DNA from: an uncultured Spirochaetaceae bacterium
Lineage (GTDB): Bacteria; Spirochaetota; Spirochaetia; Sphaerochaetales; Sphaerochaetaceae
Direction of reading: 5' to 3'
DNA length: 64,000 bases
Assembly (NCBI GenBank): GCA_944389145.1
Contig: CALXLH010000039.1
Span: forward strand, 1 to 64,000
Part shown: positions 1 to 7,980 of the stretch, piece after piece
How the letters are laid out: each line of letters opens with the position of its first letter
How positions within the stretch are numbered: the first letter of the stretch is position 1
The notes under the pieces: model-generated
Database searches by the model: none
Told to the model about the DNA's origin: nothing
Seen by the model: only the letters and a program-made list of their open reading frames with translations
Made by a program: the position numbers and the translations under genes

Positions 1-29
1 GGTCGGAGGTTCGAATCCTCTTAGTCTCG
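1..29 (+). tRNA. 3' end of a tRNA, identity unknown
   Basis: The window opens inside a tRNA. A T-arm is visible: stem GGAGG (5-9), loop TTCGAAT (10-16), stem CCTCT (17-21), then a seven-base acceptor strand TAGTCTC (22-28) and discriminator G29. The bases before the T-arm (GGTC) look like a short class I variable loop, so it is probably not another serine tRNA. The anticodon lies outside the window. CCA is not encoded, as in the two tRNAs that follow. Confidence 0.6.
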
Positions 30-36
30 TCCTATT

Positions 37-124
37 GGAGAGATGTCCGAGTGGTCGAAGGAGCCGGACTCGAAATCCGGTGTAGTGCTTTGCATTACCG
101 AGGGTTCGAATCCCTCTCTCTCCG
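37..124 (+). tRNA. tRNA-Ser, anticodon CGA (reads UCG)
   Basis: The acceptor strand GGAGAGA at 37 pairs with TCTCTCC at 117-123, with discriminator G124, as usual for tRNA-Ser. The anticodon stem CCGGA/TCCGG encloses a loop with anticodon CGA at 71-73. The variable region is a long hairpin of the class II type expected for serine. The T-loop is TTCGAAT. CCA is not encoded. Confidence 0.93.
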
Positions 125-139
125 AAACCATATGCATCT

Positions 140-225
140 GGAGAGGTGTCCGAGTGGTCGAAGGTGCACGATTGGAAGTCGTGTATGGTCAAAAGCCATC
201 GGGGGTTCGAATCCCCCCCTCTCCG
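140..225 (+). tRNA. tRNA-Ser, anticodon GGA (reads UCC/UCU)
   Basis: The acceptor strand GGAGAGG at 140 pairs with CCTCTCC before discriminator G225. The anticodon stem CACGA (167-171)/TCGTG (179-183) encloses anticodon GGA at 174-176. A long class II variable arm is present. It lies 15 bases after the previous serine tRNA, with a very similar D-arm, which suggests an ancestral tandem duplication and shared transcription. Confidence 0.93.
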
Positions 226-230
226 TCTTC

Positions 231-328
231 AGCAGCAGATCCCCGGCAATGAGCGCCGCCCAACCCCGTCAGGACAGGAATGTAGCAGCGGTAAGCGGTA
301 AGCCATGTGACCGGGACCATTTGCTGCT
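231..328 (+). ncRNA. ffs: Small (4.5S-type) signal recognition particle RNA
   Basis: This is the RNA scaffold of the signal recognition particle, which binds Ffh and targets membrane proteins. The conserved apical domain is readable: GTCAGGACAGGAATGTAGCA (269-288 region) matches the GUCAGG...GGAA...AGCAGC core that binds the Ffh M domain. The ends pair, AGCAGCA (231-237) with TGCTGCT (322-328), making a rod of about 98 nt. A T-rich stretch just after the closing stem may help termination. In many bacteria ffs lies just before dnaX, as here apart from the inserted XRE-Fic pair. The exact ends are inferred from pairing. Confidence 0.85.
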
Positions 329-376
329 GTTTTCATTTTACGATTCCAAGGCCAAGACATTCCAGAAAGATATAAG

Positions 377-405
377 TTGACAGAAAGGACGTGAGACATT
401 ATCGT
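377..405 (+). promoter_or_regulatory. Sigma-70-type promoter of the XRE/ImmA-Fic operon
   Basis: A perfect -35 box TTGACA (377-382), a 17-base spacer and a -10 TATCGT (400-405) lie upstream of the XRE gene. The expected start of transcription is near 412, inside the inverted repeat that follows. Confidence 0.6.
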
Positions 406-426
406 GATGTTCGATTTAAGAACATC
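406..426 (+). promoter_or_regulatory. Inverted repeat, probable operator of the XRE regulator
   Basis: GATGTTC (406-412) and GAACATC (420-426) are perfect seven-base inverted arms separated by seven bases. They sit just downstream of the -10 box, across the predicted transcription start. A second overlapping repeat, AACAT-CTA-ATGTT, follows at once. This position fits autorepression by the adjacent XRE protein. Binding is inferred. Confidence 0.5.
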
Positions 427-455
427 TAATGTTGACTTTCTAATAAGGAGGAGCC

Positions 456-782
456 ATGGATACGCATGATCGCCTTAGATTAGCACGGCAAAGACTATCA
501 CTTACCCAGGACTATGTGGCCTCCCTCCTGGATCTTCCAAGAACCGCCGTGGTCCAGATAGAAAGCGGAAAGAGAAAGCTGGCAAGTTCTGAGCTTGAGT
601 CCTTATGCAGGATATATGGCATATCAGCTGACTATGCATTAGGAATATCTCCTGATTCAGAAAGAACAAAGATGTATGCAAGAAGCATAGAGGCATTACC
701 CGAAGAGGATCAGATGGAGATCATGAACCTGATTGAGTTCAAGAAGAAGCTTGCAAGGAAAAGAGAGGCGGCTAGGACGTGA
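456..782 (+). CDS. XRE-family HTH regulator, probable antitoxin or repressor
   Basis: 108 residues. Residues about 5-62 form an HTH_3/XRE domain (RLRLARQRLSLTQDYVASLL, then AVVQIESGKRKLASSELESL). The C-terminal 40 residues are helical and highly charged. The start at 456 has a strong Shine-Dalgarno (AAGGAGG) just upstream. The stop overlaps the next gene's GTG by four bases, so the two are translationally coupled. XRE proteins paired with ImmA/IrrE peptidases are usually repressors cleaved by, or antitoxins to, the partner. Here it probably represses its own promoter through the repeat at 406-426. The operon is more AT-rich than dnaX and interrupts ffs-dnaX, which suggests horizontal acquisition. 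Confidence 0.85.
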   Translation: MDTHDRLRLARQRLSLTQDYVASLLDLPRTAVVQIESGKRKLASSELESLCRIYGISADYALGISPDSERTKMYARSIEALPEEDQMEIMNLIEFKKKLARKREAART

Positions 783-2125
783 TCCTCGATAAATCATATC
801 TTGCACTACATACAGGCTCAGCGGAAGAGCTTGCAGATGCTTTCTCTGCCATGGTATTCAAAGGAAAAGAACGCTCTTTCCCAATCAATCCATTTGATGC
901 CCTTACCTTACTTGATATTCCCTTCGTGTTTGCCAAGTTGCGAAAATTAGAAGGATTGCTGATTGCTGATAAGGATGATTCCCTTCCAGCTATGATAGCT
1001 ATAAATTCCAAAAGGCCCATACAGAGACAGCGATATACTTGTGCCCATGAAATCTGCCACTTCATAAAGGATGTCGGATCATATGATCCATATTCCTGCA
1101 CGGCAGGGTCCAAGATATATGTTGAAAGATTCGCAGAGAATTTCGCTGCCGCTTTCCTGATGCCACGGGATGAGATAATAAGACAGGCAAGAATATACGA
1201 GCAGAAGCTTTATCCTGACGATATATTACGCATTGCAGAATACTTCGGAACGAGCTATCAAGCCTGCCGTATAAGAATCAGGCAATGCATCCCCAAGAAG
1301 CTTCGCGATGATTATGTATATGATTCATACAAACCTGCAATAAGGAGGGAGGAATTAGGCTTCAATGACACGTCATTATATACGATGACGCTTGATTCAT
1401 GGACCCTCGCGTGGCCTGAAACGGCTGAAACACACGCAGCCTATGTGTTCAAGAATAATTACATCTATAACGATGCCAGGATGGAAGGCATAGACATAGA
1501 TGAAGAAGAAGTCGCGACAATCGTTACGGATCTACGATTAAAAGCACAAGAAAGCATATATTGTGACGGGAATCATGCAGCTTTATCGGAAATAGCCGGA
1601 CATTCCCTGCTTTACGACTATATATTCAAGATATGCCATCAACCAAGCATAGATATCTATGCATTACTTGATTTGAATCGAATCCTGTTCTCTTGCGTTC
1701 CCTTCCCAGAATATGGAGGAAGGACAAGGATACAGAACACGGCTGTCATCGGAGCTAAATTCGAAACAGTAGACTACCAAGACGTGATGAGATCGCTTAT
1801 TACCCTCAATGAGGTTATTGGACACCTAGAGAAAAATCATGATTCCATGCCTAAATCAGAAATAGTCAGGGCTATAGCCGACATCCATCATAAGCTGACA
1901 GTCATCCATCCATTCCCTGATGGAAACGGCAGGACAATCAGGGCTTTTACGAATCTACTATTCCTTCGTTATGGAATCCCTCCTATTTACATAAGGACAG
2001 AAGCAAAGAAAGAATACATCAACGCATTAAGCAAGGCAGATACAGGCACTGGAATAGATAGCCTATACTCATTGATGCTTCAGCTTATCTTCAAGAGCCA
2101 TGCCGAATTCATGAGCATCCAATGA
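779..2125 (+). CDS. ImmA/IrrE metallopeptidase fused to a Fic domain
   Basis: 448 residues with two catalytic modules. Residues about 30-175 are an ImmA/IrrE (DUF955-type) zinc peptidase: motif HEICH at 90-94 and a downstream ERFAENFAAAFLMP segment whose Glu120 is the likely third ligand. Residues about 210-440 are a Fic fold: motif HPFPDGNGR at 377-385 with His377, Asp381, Asn383 and Arg385 intact, the signature for transferring AMP or a related group to a target hydroxyl. A segment DARMEGI near 232-238 resembles the class II inhibitory helix (S/T)xxxE(G/N), with Glu236-Gly237 present and Asp in place of Ser/Thr. The GTG start overlaps the XRE stop. A stress-activated toxin with the XRE protein as antitoxin or repressor is the natural reading, but the Fic target and the peptidase substrate cannot be told from sequence. 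Confidence 0.85.
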   Translation: MILDKSYLALHTGSAEELADAFSAMVFKGKERSFPINPFDALTLLDIPFVFAKLRKLEGLLIADKDDSLPAMIAINSKRPIQRQRYTCAHEICHFIKDVGSYDPYSCTAGSKIYVERFAENFAAAFLMPRDEIIRQARIYEQKLYPDDILRIAEYFGTSYQACRIRIRQCIPKKLRDDYVYDSYKPAIRREELGFNDTSLYTMTLDSWTLAWPETAETHAAYVFKNNYIYNDARMEGIDIDEEEVATIVTDLRLKAQESIYCDGNHAALSEIAGHSLLYDYIFKICHQPSIDIYALLDLNRILFSCVPFPEYGGRTRIQNTAVIGAKFETVDYQDVMRSLITLNEVIGHLEKNHDSMPKSEIVRAIADIHHKLTVIHPFPDGNGRTIRAFTNLLFLRYGIPPIYIRTEAKKEYINALSKADTGTGIDSLYSLMLQLIFKSHAEFMSIQ

Positions 2126-2137
2126 TCTTCACGGCGG

Positions 2138-2167
2138 TGTCAAAGGCTCCCCTTTCCATGCTATACT
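2138..2167 (+). promoter_or_regulatory. Promoter of dnaX (extended -10)
   Basis: A -35-like TGTCAA (2138-2143), an 18-base spacer and an extended -10, TGC-TATACT (2159-2167), start 12 bases after the Fic stop codon. The predicted transcription start near 2174 lies after the ATG at 2122, so it supports ATG 2185 as the dnaX start. The dnaX operon therefore keeps its own promoter despite the upstream insertion. Confidence 0.55.
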
Positions 2168-2184
2168 CCCTTAGTGGAGCGAAG

Positions 2185-3891
2185 ATGACAGAAGGCAGAA
2201 GCACATACGAAGTCACGGCAACCAGGAAGAGGCCGCAGGATTTCGATTTCCTGGTGGGACAGGATTTCGTAGTCTCTACATTGGAGAATGCCATAAGCGA
2301 GAACAGGATTGCCCATGCGTACCTGTTCTCTGGCCCGAGAGGCGTCGGAAAGACAAGCTCGGCACGCCTTCTGGCAAAGGCCCTCAACTGCCAGCGGGGC
2401 ATGAGCGCACATCCTTGCGGAACCTGCGACTCCTGCGTTGAGATCGCAAAAGGAAAATCCGTCGATGTGATCGAGATAGACGGAGCCTCGAATACCAGCG
2501 TGAATGACATAAGGAACATCAAGGAAGAGATCATGTTCCCACCTCAGTCGTCGAGATACAAGATATATATCATCGATGAGGTACACATGCTCTCGACATC
2601 GGCCTTCAATGCGCTTCTAAAGACGATAGAGGAACCTCCTGAGTATATCATCTTCATCTTCGCGACGACAGAGCTGCAGAAGGTTCCTGCCACCATCCGC
2701 TCACGCTGCCAGCAGTTCCGCTTCTCCCTGATAAGCGAGGAGCTGATAATGAAGTGCCTCAGGAGCGCCGCAGAGGATATCCACATGGAGGCGGATGAGG
2801 ATGCCCTCTTCTGGATCGCGAAGGAAGCGACAGGCTCGATGAGGGACGCATATACCCTCTTCGATCAGGTAGCCGCATTCTCCGGGAACCATATAACCCT
2901 AGAGAAGATAAGGCAGAAGCTATCCATAGCCGGCTTCTCCGCGATATCCTCCATCGTCGCGAAGACGCTCTCGGGAGAGCCGGGAAAGGCTCTTGAGGAA
3001 ATCGGAGGGTTGTTCGAAGATGGGATTTCCCCGGAGCAGATCGTCAAGGACAGCGCAGAGTTCTTCAGGACGCTCCTCCTATACAAGGAGGGAATAAGGC
3101 GCACGGACGTGCTTGGCTCCGCAGTCAAGGACATTCCAGAGGATATCGTGAACGCTCTCACGAAGGAACAGATGGAAGCGGCACTAAAGGCATTCCTTAC
3201 CCTTTACAGGGAGCTGAGGTATTCGCTTTCGCCACGATTCGAGATAGAGCTTCTATACTCTCGCCTATCCTCGCTTCCGATGCTTGCGACGCCTGATGTG
3301 CTGATGAGGAAGCTCGAGGATCTGAAGAACGGCGTGGCGGCCGGCAGCGTGGTGATAAGCCATAAGGCAAAGCCGATCCAGATGCAGGCAGCGCAGGCTG
3401 AGATCGCAGCGCCCCCCCAGCCTTCACCCGCGCAGCCAGAGGAAGAAGCCGCGGCTGAGGAAGAGGATGAAGATGGCGGATCGGAGAAAGGATCCCTTTC
3501 CCTTGATGATGTCCCCGCAATAGCCGAGTCGCTGATGAAGATGGGAAGGAAGGCCGAATCAAGATATGTCTCAGACATAGAGTCGATCGACGAGAATGAT
3601 GATGGGACCTTCTCATTGCTGCTCTCCAAGCCTCTCGCATATAACAGCCTGAAGAATGCGGAAAAGGATCTGCAGAAGGCTATCGCCTCAGCAACGGGCG
3701 AAGCCTATATGATAAGGCTCCGCCTCAAGGAACAGAGGTCACAGGCCGATGAAGGCTTCTCGCCAGAGATGAGGAAGCTCAAGGCCTTCTTCGGCGGACA
3801 GCTGGTACGAAGGGAAGGAGCAATCACGGAGGAAGACAGGAATGATGAATATATCGCCATTAGAAATGATGAAGAGGATCAGTTCTCTTGA
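2185..3891 (+). CDS. dnaX: DNA polymerase III subunit gamma/tau
   Basis: Clamp-loader ATPase that opens and loads the beta clamp (DnaN) at the replication fork. 568 residues from the chosen ATG at 2185, which has GGAG five bases upstream and lies after the promoter's predicted start site. An in-frame ATG at 2122 would add 21 residues that do not resemble DnaX. The N-terminus begins YEVTATRKRPQDFDFLVGQD. Walker A is GPRGVGKTS, a zinc module has Cys at CGTCDSC, and Walker B reads DEVHMLS. The C-terminal part holds an acidic Glu-rich linker. No slippery frameshift run was seen, so gamma may not be made by frameshifting. ebfC and recR follow in the classic order. Confidence 0.95.
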   Translation: MTEGRSTYEVTATRKRPQDFDFLVGQDFVVSTLENAISENRIAHAYLFSGPRGVGKTSSARLLAKALNCQRGMSAHPCGTCDSCVEIAKGKSVDVIEIDGASNTSVNDIRNIKEEIMFPPQSSRYKIYIIDEVHMLSTSAFNALLKTIEEPPEYIIFIFATTELQKVPATIRSRCQQFRFSLISEELIMKCLRSAAEDIHMEADEDALFWIAKEATGSMRDAYTLFDQVAAFSGNHITLEKIRQKLSIAGFSAISSIVAKTLSGEPGKALEEIGGLFEDGISPEQIVKDSAEFFRTLLLYKEGIRRTDVLGSAVKDIPEDIVNALTKEQMEAALKAFLTLYRELRYSLSPRFEIELLYSRLSSLPMLATPDVLMRKLEDLKNGVAAGSVVISHKAKPIQMQAAQAEIAAPPQPSPAQPEEEAAAEEEDEDGGSEKGSLSLDDVPAIAESLMKMGRKAESRYVSDIESIDENDDGTFSLLLSKPLAYNSLKNAEKDLQKAIASATGEAYMIRLRLKEQRSQADEGFSPEMRKLKAFFGGQLVRREGAITEEDRNDEYIAIRNDEEDQFS

Positions 3892-4147
3892 GAAGAACAT
3901 GGGATCTATCTCAAAGTATGCGGAAGGCCTTCTGGTAACAGGCGAGTCCGGAGCGGGAATGGTCAAGGCATCCGTCAATGCCGATGGCATGATAAAGGAG
4001 CTGGAGATATCAGACGAGGCATATGCGCTAGGAGATAAGAACGCCCTCTCGGTGCTTATCATCAGCGCGATCAACAACGCGCAGGAAAAGAAGAAGGCTG
4101 AGCTTCAGAGCCTGGTGGTCAAGACGCTGCAGGACGGTGCGAATTGA
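3842..4147 (+). CDS. ebfC: YbaB/EbfC nucleoid-associated protein
   Basis: 101 residues of the YbaB/EbfC family, small dimeric DNA-binding proteins implicated in nucleoid structure and often lying between dnaX and recR, as here. The family pattern is readable: a helical N-terminus, a central GMVKASVNADGMIKELEIS beta hairpin and a C-terminal helix INNAQEKKKAELQSLV. The start at 3842 overlaps the last 50 bases of dnaX in another frame and has GGAGG about nine bases upstream. The stop overlaps the recR start (TTGA). Confidence 0.9.
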   Translation: MMNISPLEMMKRISSLEKNMGSISKYAEGLLVTGESGAGMVKASVNADGMIKELEISDEAYALGDKNALSVLIISAINNAQEKKKAELQSLVVKTLQDGAN

Positions 4148-4734
4148 GTGCCATCGAAGAGCTTATAAGGCTTATCAAGCACCTTCCTGGCATGGGAGAG
4201 AAATCGGCTACCCGCCTTGCCTATCACCTGATTCGCAGCGATGAGAGCTACAACAAGGCACTTGGCAGCGCGATAGCCTCTATCAAGGAAAAGATACACC
4301 CATGCCCTATCTGCGGATGCTATACCGAAGATGATATCTGCCAGTATTGTGCGGACGGACAGCGCGACAAGACGCTCCTATGCATCGTGGAAGAGCCTCA
4401 GGATGTGCTATCGATAGCCTCTTCAGGCGCATATAACGGACTGTTCCATGTCCTTGGAGGAGCGATAAGCCCGCTTGATGGCATCGGCCCAGATGCCCTC
4501 TCCTTCCCTGGGCTGATGAAGCGTATCGAGGAAGGGACCTTCCGCGAGCTGATAATAGCGACCAATCCGACAGAGGAGGGTGACACGACCGCCCTTTATA
4601 TCAGGCATCTTCTGAAAGACCGGGATGACATAACTCTGACACGGCTGGCCTCAGGGCTGCCTATAGGCGGAGATCTTGGCTATGCCGACAAGCTCACGTT
4701 AGCCCGCTCTCTCAGAGGCAGGGTCAGACTCTGA
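4144..4734 (+). CDS. recR: Recombination mediator RecR
   Basis: 196 residues, full length. With RecO/RecF, RecR loads RecA at gaps. Features in order: an N-terminal helix-hairpin-helix (LIRLIKHLPGMGEKSATRLAYHL), a C4 zinc finger (CPICGCYTEDDICQYC, near residues 56-71), then a TOPRIM domain (LCIVEEPQDVLSIASSG, ATNPTEEGDTTALYI). The start is TTG, overlapping the ebfC stop as TTGA, so the two genes are coupled. Its last 36 bases overlap, tail to tail, the end of the leftward permease gene. Confidence 0.95.
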   Translation: MSAIEELIRLIKHLPGMGEKSATRLAYHLIRSDESYNKALGSAIASIKEKIHPCPICGCYTEDDICQYCADGQRDKTLLCIVEEPQDVLSIASSGAYNGLFHVLGGAISPLDGIGPDALSFPGLMKRIEEGTFRELIIATNPTEEGDTTALYIRHLLKDRDDITLTRLASGLPIGGDLGYADKLTLARSLRGRVRL

Positions 4735-5484
4735 GAGCCCCGATGCGGCAATCTCCAGGAGAATACCGATAAGAAGGAGCGCCATTGCAGGAAAGGCAAC
4801 CATCCACGGCGCGCTTGACATTACCGTCCTGGATTCCGCGAATATCCCGCCGATGGAAGGGAGCGTGACAGGTATGCCGCAGCCAAGGAAGGAAAGCGAA
4901 GCCTCCGTAAGGATGGATGAGGAAAATATCGATATAGCCTGATAAAGAAGGGACCGTAACACCTCAGGCAGCACATGGCGGAGGAACACGAGGCTTCTCC
5001 GCTCGCCTATTCCTATCGCTGCGGCCACATAATCCTCTCCCCTCAAGACGATTATCCGGGAATATGCCGTCTGCGCTATGTCCGCAGCATGGCCGATTGC
5101 AAGCACAGCCACAAGCTTAAGGAGACCAGGGCCTGTAAGCGCATTCAGGAAAAGCGCCAGAAGGATAGTCGGAATGGACTTCAGGGATAGAAGAAGCGTG
5201 GTGAATAGCGGAGAGGAGAAAGGCCTGATGAAGAATGCATATGAAAGGCAGAGGCCCAGCAGGAGAGATGCTACCGTGGCAGCTGCGGCAATCATGATAG
5301 ATACCGCAAGCCCTGCTGAAAGCCTTTCCATAAGATCCCTTCCGAAGCTATCGGTTCCCATCGGATGCTCGGCCGATGGAGGCTGAAGGCGCATCTGCAT
5401 ATCTATATCACCGGCACCTGCAAGGACGAGAGCGAGCAGAAAGACGCAGGAGATCAATGCAATGGCAGCGATAAGCTTCCTCAC
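4699..5484 (-). CDS. ABC transporter permease, DppC/OppC type
   Basis: 261 residues, an inner-membrane permease of the peptide/nickel family. Several hydrophobic segments are visible (LIAAIALISCVFLLALVLAG at the N-terminus). The DppC-like element HPMGTDSFGRDLMERLSAG is present near residues 40-58, and the EAA-type cytoplasmic loop reads YVAAAIGIGERRSLVFLRHVLPEV. It overlaps the upstream dppB-like gene by four bases. The last gene of the operon, its 3' end runs 36 bases into recR on the opposite strand. No ATP-binding subunit is encoded nearby, so one must come from elsewhere in the genome. Confidence 0.88.
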   Translation of the reverse strand: MRKLIAAIALISCVFLLALVLAGAGDIDMQMRLQPPSAEHPMGTDSFGRDLMERLSAGLAVSIMIAAAATVASLLLGLCLSYAFFIRPFSSPLFTTLLLSLKSIPTILLALFLNALTGPGLLKLVAVLAIGHAADIAQTAYSRIIVLRGEDYVAAAIGIGERRSLVFLRHVLPEVLRSLLYQAISIFSSSILTEASLSFLGCGIPVTLPSIGGIFAESRTVMSSAPWMVAFPAMALLLIGILLEIAASGLSESDPASERAG

Positions 5485-6413
5485 TCTCCCCTCCTTACCC
5501 GCGGATCAATAAGCGGAAGCAGGCCCTCGAGCAGAAAGAAGATGATAGCTACCGCAAGCGAAAGAAGCATCATGATCGTACCGGCGAGCCTGGAATCCCT
5601 GGCCAAGGCCGCGCTGACCATCAGAGAGCCAAGGCCGGGAAGCGCGAATACCGTCTCTATCACGGCTACGCCTCCGAAAGCGGAAGCCATCGACTGGGCG
5701 ACAAGCGACGAGAGCAAAGGCAATGCAGGACGGAAGGCGCTCCTTATGGCAAGAGACCGCCGCTTCATCCCTAGGGATAAGGCAAAGAGCGAATACTGGC
5801 TCTCAAGGCCATCCGACAAGGCCCTCCGGAACACGCGGAGATAGAGCGATGAATGAAGGAGCGCAAGCGTGAGCGATGGCAGGAAGAGCGACCTGAGATA
5901 TCCGCAGGCTCCCCTAAGCATGCCAGCCACGGGGAAGACAGGAAAGCGCATCGCAAGCAGCATTACCAGAAGCATCCCTATGAGGAAGGAGGGAAGAGAC
6001 ATCAATGTCAGGGAAAAGGCCGAGAGGATGCGGTCGATAGCGCTCCCGCGCCTTGCTCCGATGATTGACAGAGGTACTGATATGATGAGGGACAGCAGTA
6101 CGGAAAGCATGGTGACCGAGGCCGTGACCGAAGCACTGCGGATAATGGTCTCCCTTATATCGAAGCCAGAGGCGGACCGTCCCCAATCCCCTCGAAGGAA
6201 TGACAGCAGGAACGAGATATATCTCGAAACGAAAGCTTCATCCTGTCCCAGGCTTTCCATATACGATCCTCTCGCATCATCAGAGGCATCCTCTGACAAT
6301 ATGAAGGCAGAGCTATCTCCAGGCGCCGCATCCGAGAGTGCAAACACGATGAATGATGACAGGATAAGCGTCATCACTATCATCAGAAGATATCTTAAAA
6401 GCCGCCTGATCAC
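5481..6413 (-). CDS. ABC transporter permease, DppB/OppB type
   Basis: 310 residues with about six membrane segments. The N-terminus (RRLLRYLLMIVMTLILSSFIVFAL) is the typical DppB first helix, and GDWGRSASGFDIRETI resembles the family's periplasmic signature. The cytoplasmic coupling loop is SLFALSLGMKRRSLAIRSAFRPALPLL. It lies 22 bases after the solute-binding protein gene and overlaps the DppC-like gene by four bases. The substrate is probably an oligosaccharide or peptide, judged by the sugar-enzyme neighbours. This is inference. Confidence 0.88.
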   Translation of the reverse strand: MIRRLLRYLLMIVMTLILSSFIVFALSDAAPGDSSAFILSEDASDDARGSYMESLGQDEAFVSRYISFLLSFLRGDWGRSASGFDIRETIIRSASVTASVTMLSVLLSLIISVPLSIIGARRGSAIDRILSAFSLTLMSLPSFLIGMLLVMLLAMRFPVFPVAGMLRGACGYLRSLFLPSLTLALLHSSLYLRVFRRALSDGLESQYSLFALSLGMKRRSLAIRSAFRPALPLLSSLVAQSMASAFGGVAVIETVFALPGLGSLMVSAALARDSRLAGTIMMLLSLAVAIIFFLLEGLLPLIDPRVRRGE

Positions 6414-6435
6414 GAGAGAAGTATAGAAGGAAAGC

Positions 6436-7980
6436 CTATCGGGAAAAAGAGGATGCCCAGAAATAGAATCCTTCCCCTAGTATCACGCCATCAAGATCGG
6501 AAGAGACGGCATAGACGGTGGAATAATGCCCAGGAACGATCACGGGAATGATTGACCACAGGTAGAGCTGAGCCTCAGTCCAGAGAGAGGAAGCCTCTTC
6601 AAGCGTAACAGCCTCATCGATATCCGCCAGCATCCCGAGAGCCTTCTCATCATTGAGCCAGCCGGGATTCGTGCTGGAAAGATAGGACTTGAGCTGAGGC
6701 AGGGATGTCCTGCTGTACGCTGAGATGAAGATATCCCAGGATGATGGATCGCTGCGCATCTCTATGAAGGATGCCCAGTCCACGACGGTGACCTCATTCC
6801 TGATGCCGGCCTCCGTAAGACAGTACGACAGGGCCACGGCTATCTTATCGATATTTGACGTATTCGATGAGAGTATCCTCACCGTGCTTCCGTCATAGCC
6901 TCCGGCTTCAAGCAGATCATCTGCGTCATCAAGGCTGAAGGAGTCATAAGGATCAAGGCTGGAATCAACGCTCCAGATGCTGCCATCCTCCATATAATCA
7001 GAATGAAGGCTGTAGCCATAATCGCCATAGCAGGCCTTCATCAGCATCTCCCTGTCCATGGCAGATGCTGCCGCCTTCCTCATCCCCAGGCTCGTGAACA
7101 CCCCTTCCTTCTTGTTGAATACGATCGCGATCGAGCCATTCTCCTCTCCGCCGAGAAGCGTGATTGATGGATCTGATGAAAGGCGCGGGATATCATCGGA
7201 GAGCACGCAGTCTATCGCATCGTACAGGCCGCTCTCCAGCCCGAGACGCCTCGTCGTCCCATCAGGCACGAAGAGATACCTTATGCTCTCAGGACCATTG
7301 GACTTGTCTCCCCAGACTCCGCTGCTCTCCGCAGCATATGGCGAGTAACCATCGAACCGCCTTAGCTCAACGGCCTCACCCGGCAGCCATTCCTCTATGA
7401 GATAAGGCCCTGTCCCGATATGCTCATGCAATAGATAATCAGAGGACACAGCCAGGCGCTCAGGCATTATCACAGCGCTCTGAGGAGCTGAGGCAATCAT
7501 CATCAGAAGCATCATCAAAGGACGCTCTGAATCGATCCAGACCTTATTCCCTTCGCTTCTGAAACGGTTTCCCATAGCCGAATCAGAGGCCGTGGCATAA
7601 CGATCCAACCAGCGATTGAGCGAAGCCGCAGCATCTGATCCATCCAGCCTGCTTCCATCATGGAACAGGACATCATCCCGCATGAGGAAGGCAAGATGGC
7701 GGCCATCCTCCGAAAGCTCGAAGGATGAGGCAAGCTCGCAGCGTATCCGACCTTCGCCGTCGAGGACGACAGGCTTCTCATAGACATTGCCAAGCGCGAT
7801 CATCCGTCCTGATATCGATGAGTTGACCTGGATATCGAGAGTCGGCGGTTCCTGCGCAAGGGCAACATCTATAGTTACGTCAGCCGTGTCAGGAGAACAG
7901 GCTGAAAGGATGATAGCCAAGATGAGTATGATCAGGGCATGAAAGGAGCCAGGTCGTCCCTGACTCCGGCGAATCGTCAT
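6436..7980 (-). CDS. Extracellular solute-binding lipoprotein, SBP_bac_5 family
   Basis: 514 residues. A hydrophobic N-terminal segment ends in a lipobox LSAC near residue 28, so the mature protein is probably lipid-anchored outside the inner membrane. The body reads as family 5 (DppA/OppA-like): early ALAQEPPTLDIQVNSSISGR, then LLHEHIGTGPYLIEEWLPGE and later RKAAASAMDREMLMKACYGD. Its ATG overlaps the stop of the upstream dehydrogenase (TAATG), so translation is coupled. Some family 5 receptors bind oligosaccharides instead of peptides, which would fit this operon. Confidence 0.88.
   Translation of the reverse strand: MTIRRSQGRPGSFHALIILILAIILSACSPDTADVTIDVALAQEPPTLDIQVNSSISGRMIALGNVYEKPVVLDGEGRIRCELASSFELSEDGRHLAFLMRDDVLFHDGSRLDGSDAAASLNRWLDRYATASDSAMGNRFRSEGNKVWIDSERPLMMLLMMIASAPQSAVIMPERLAVSSDYLLHEHIGTGPYLIEEWLPGEAVELRRFDGYSPYAAESSGVWGDKSNGPESIRYLFVPDGTTRRLGLESGLYDAIDCVLSDDIPRLSSDPSITLLGGEENGSIAIVFNKKEGVFTSLGMRKAAASAMDREMLMKACYGDYGYSLHSDYMEDGSIWSVDSSLDPYDSFSLDDADDLLEAGGYDGSTVRILSSNTSNIDKIAVALSYCLTEAGIRNEVTVVDWASFIEMRSDPSSWDIFISAYSRTSLPQLKSYLSSTNPGWLNDEKALGMLADIDEAVTLEEASSLWTEAQLYLWSIIPVIVPGHYSTVYAVSSDLDGVILGEGFYFWASSFSR

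Noticed and set aside
3400-3500. Possible programmed frameshift in dnaX
   Set aside because: No slippery A or T run with a following hairpin was seen in the linker region.
5365-6426. Rightward open frames opposite the permease genes
   Set aside because: They are antisense shadows of DppB/DppC-like genes with no supporting ribosome sites or family signal.
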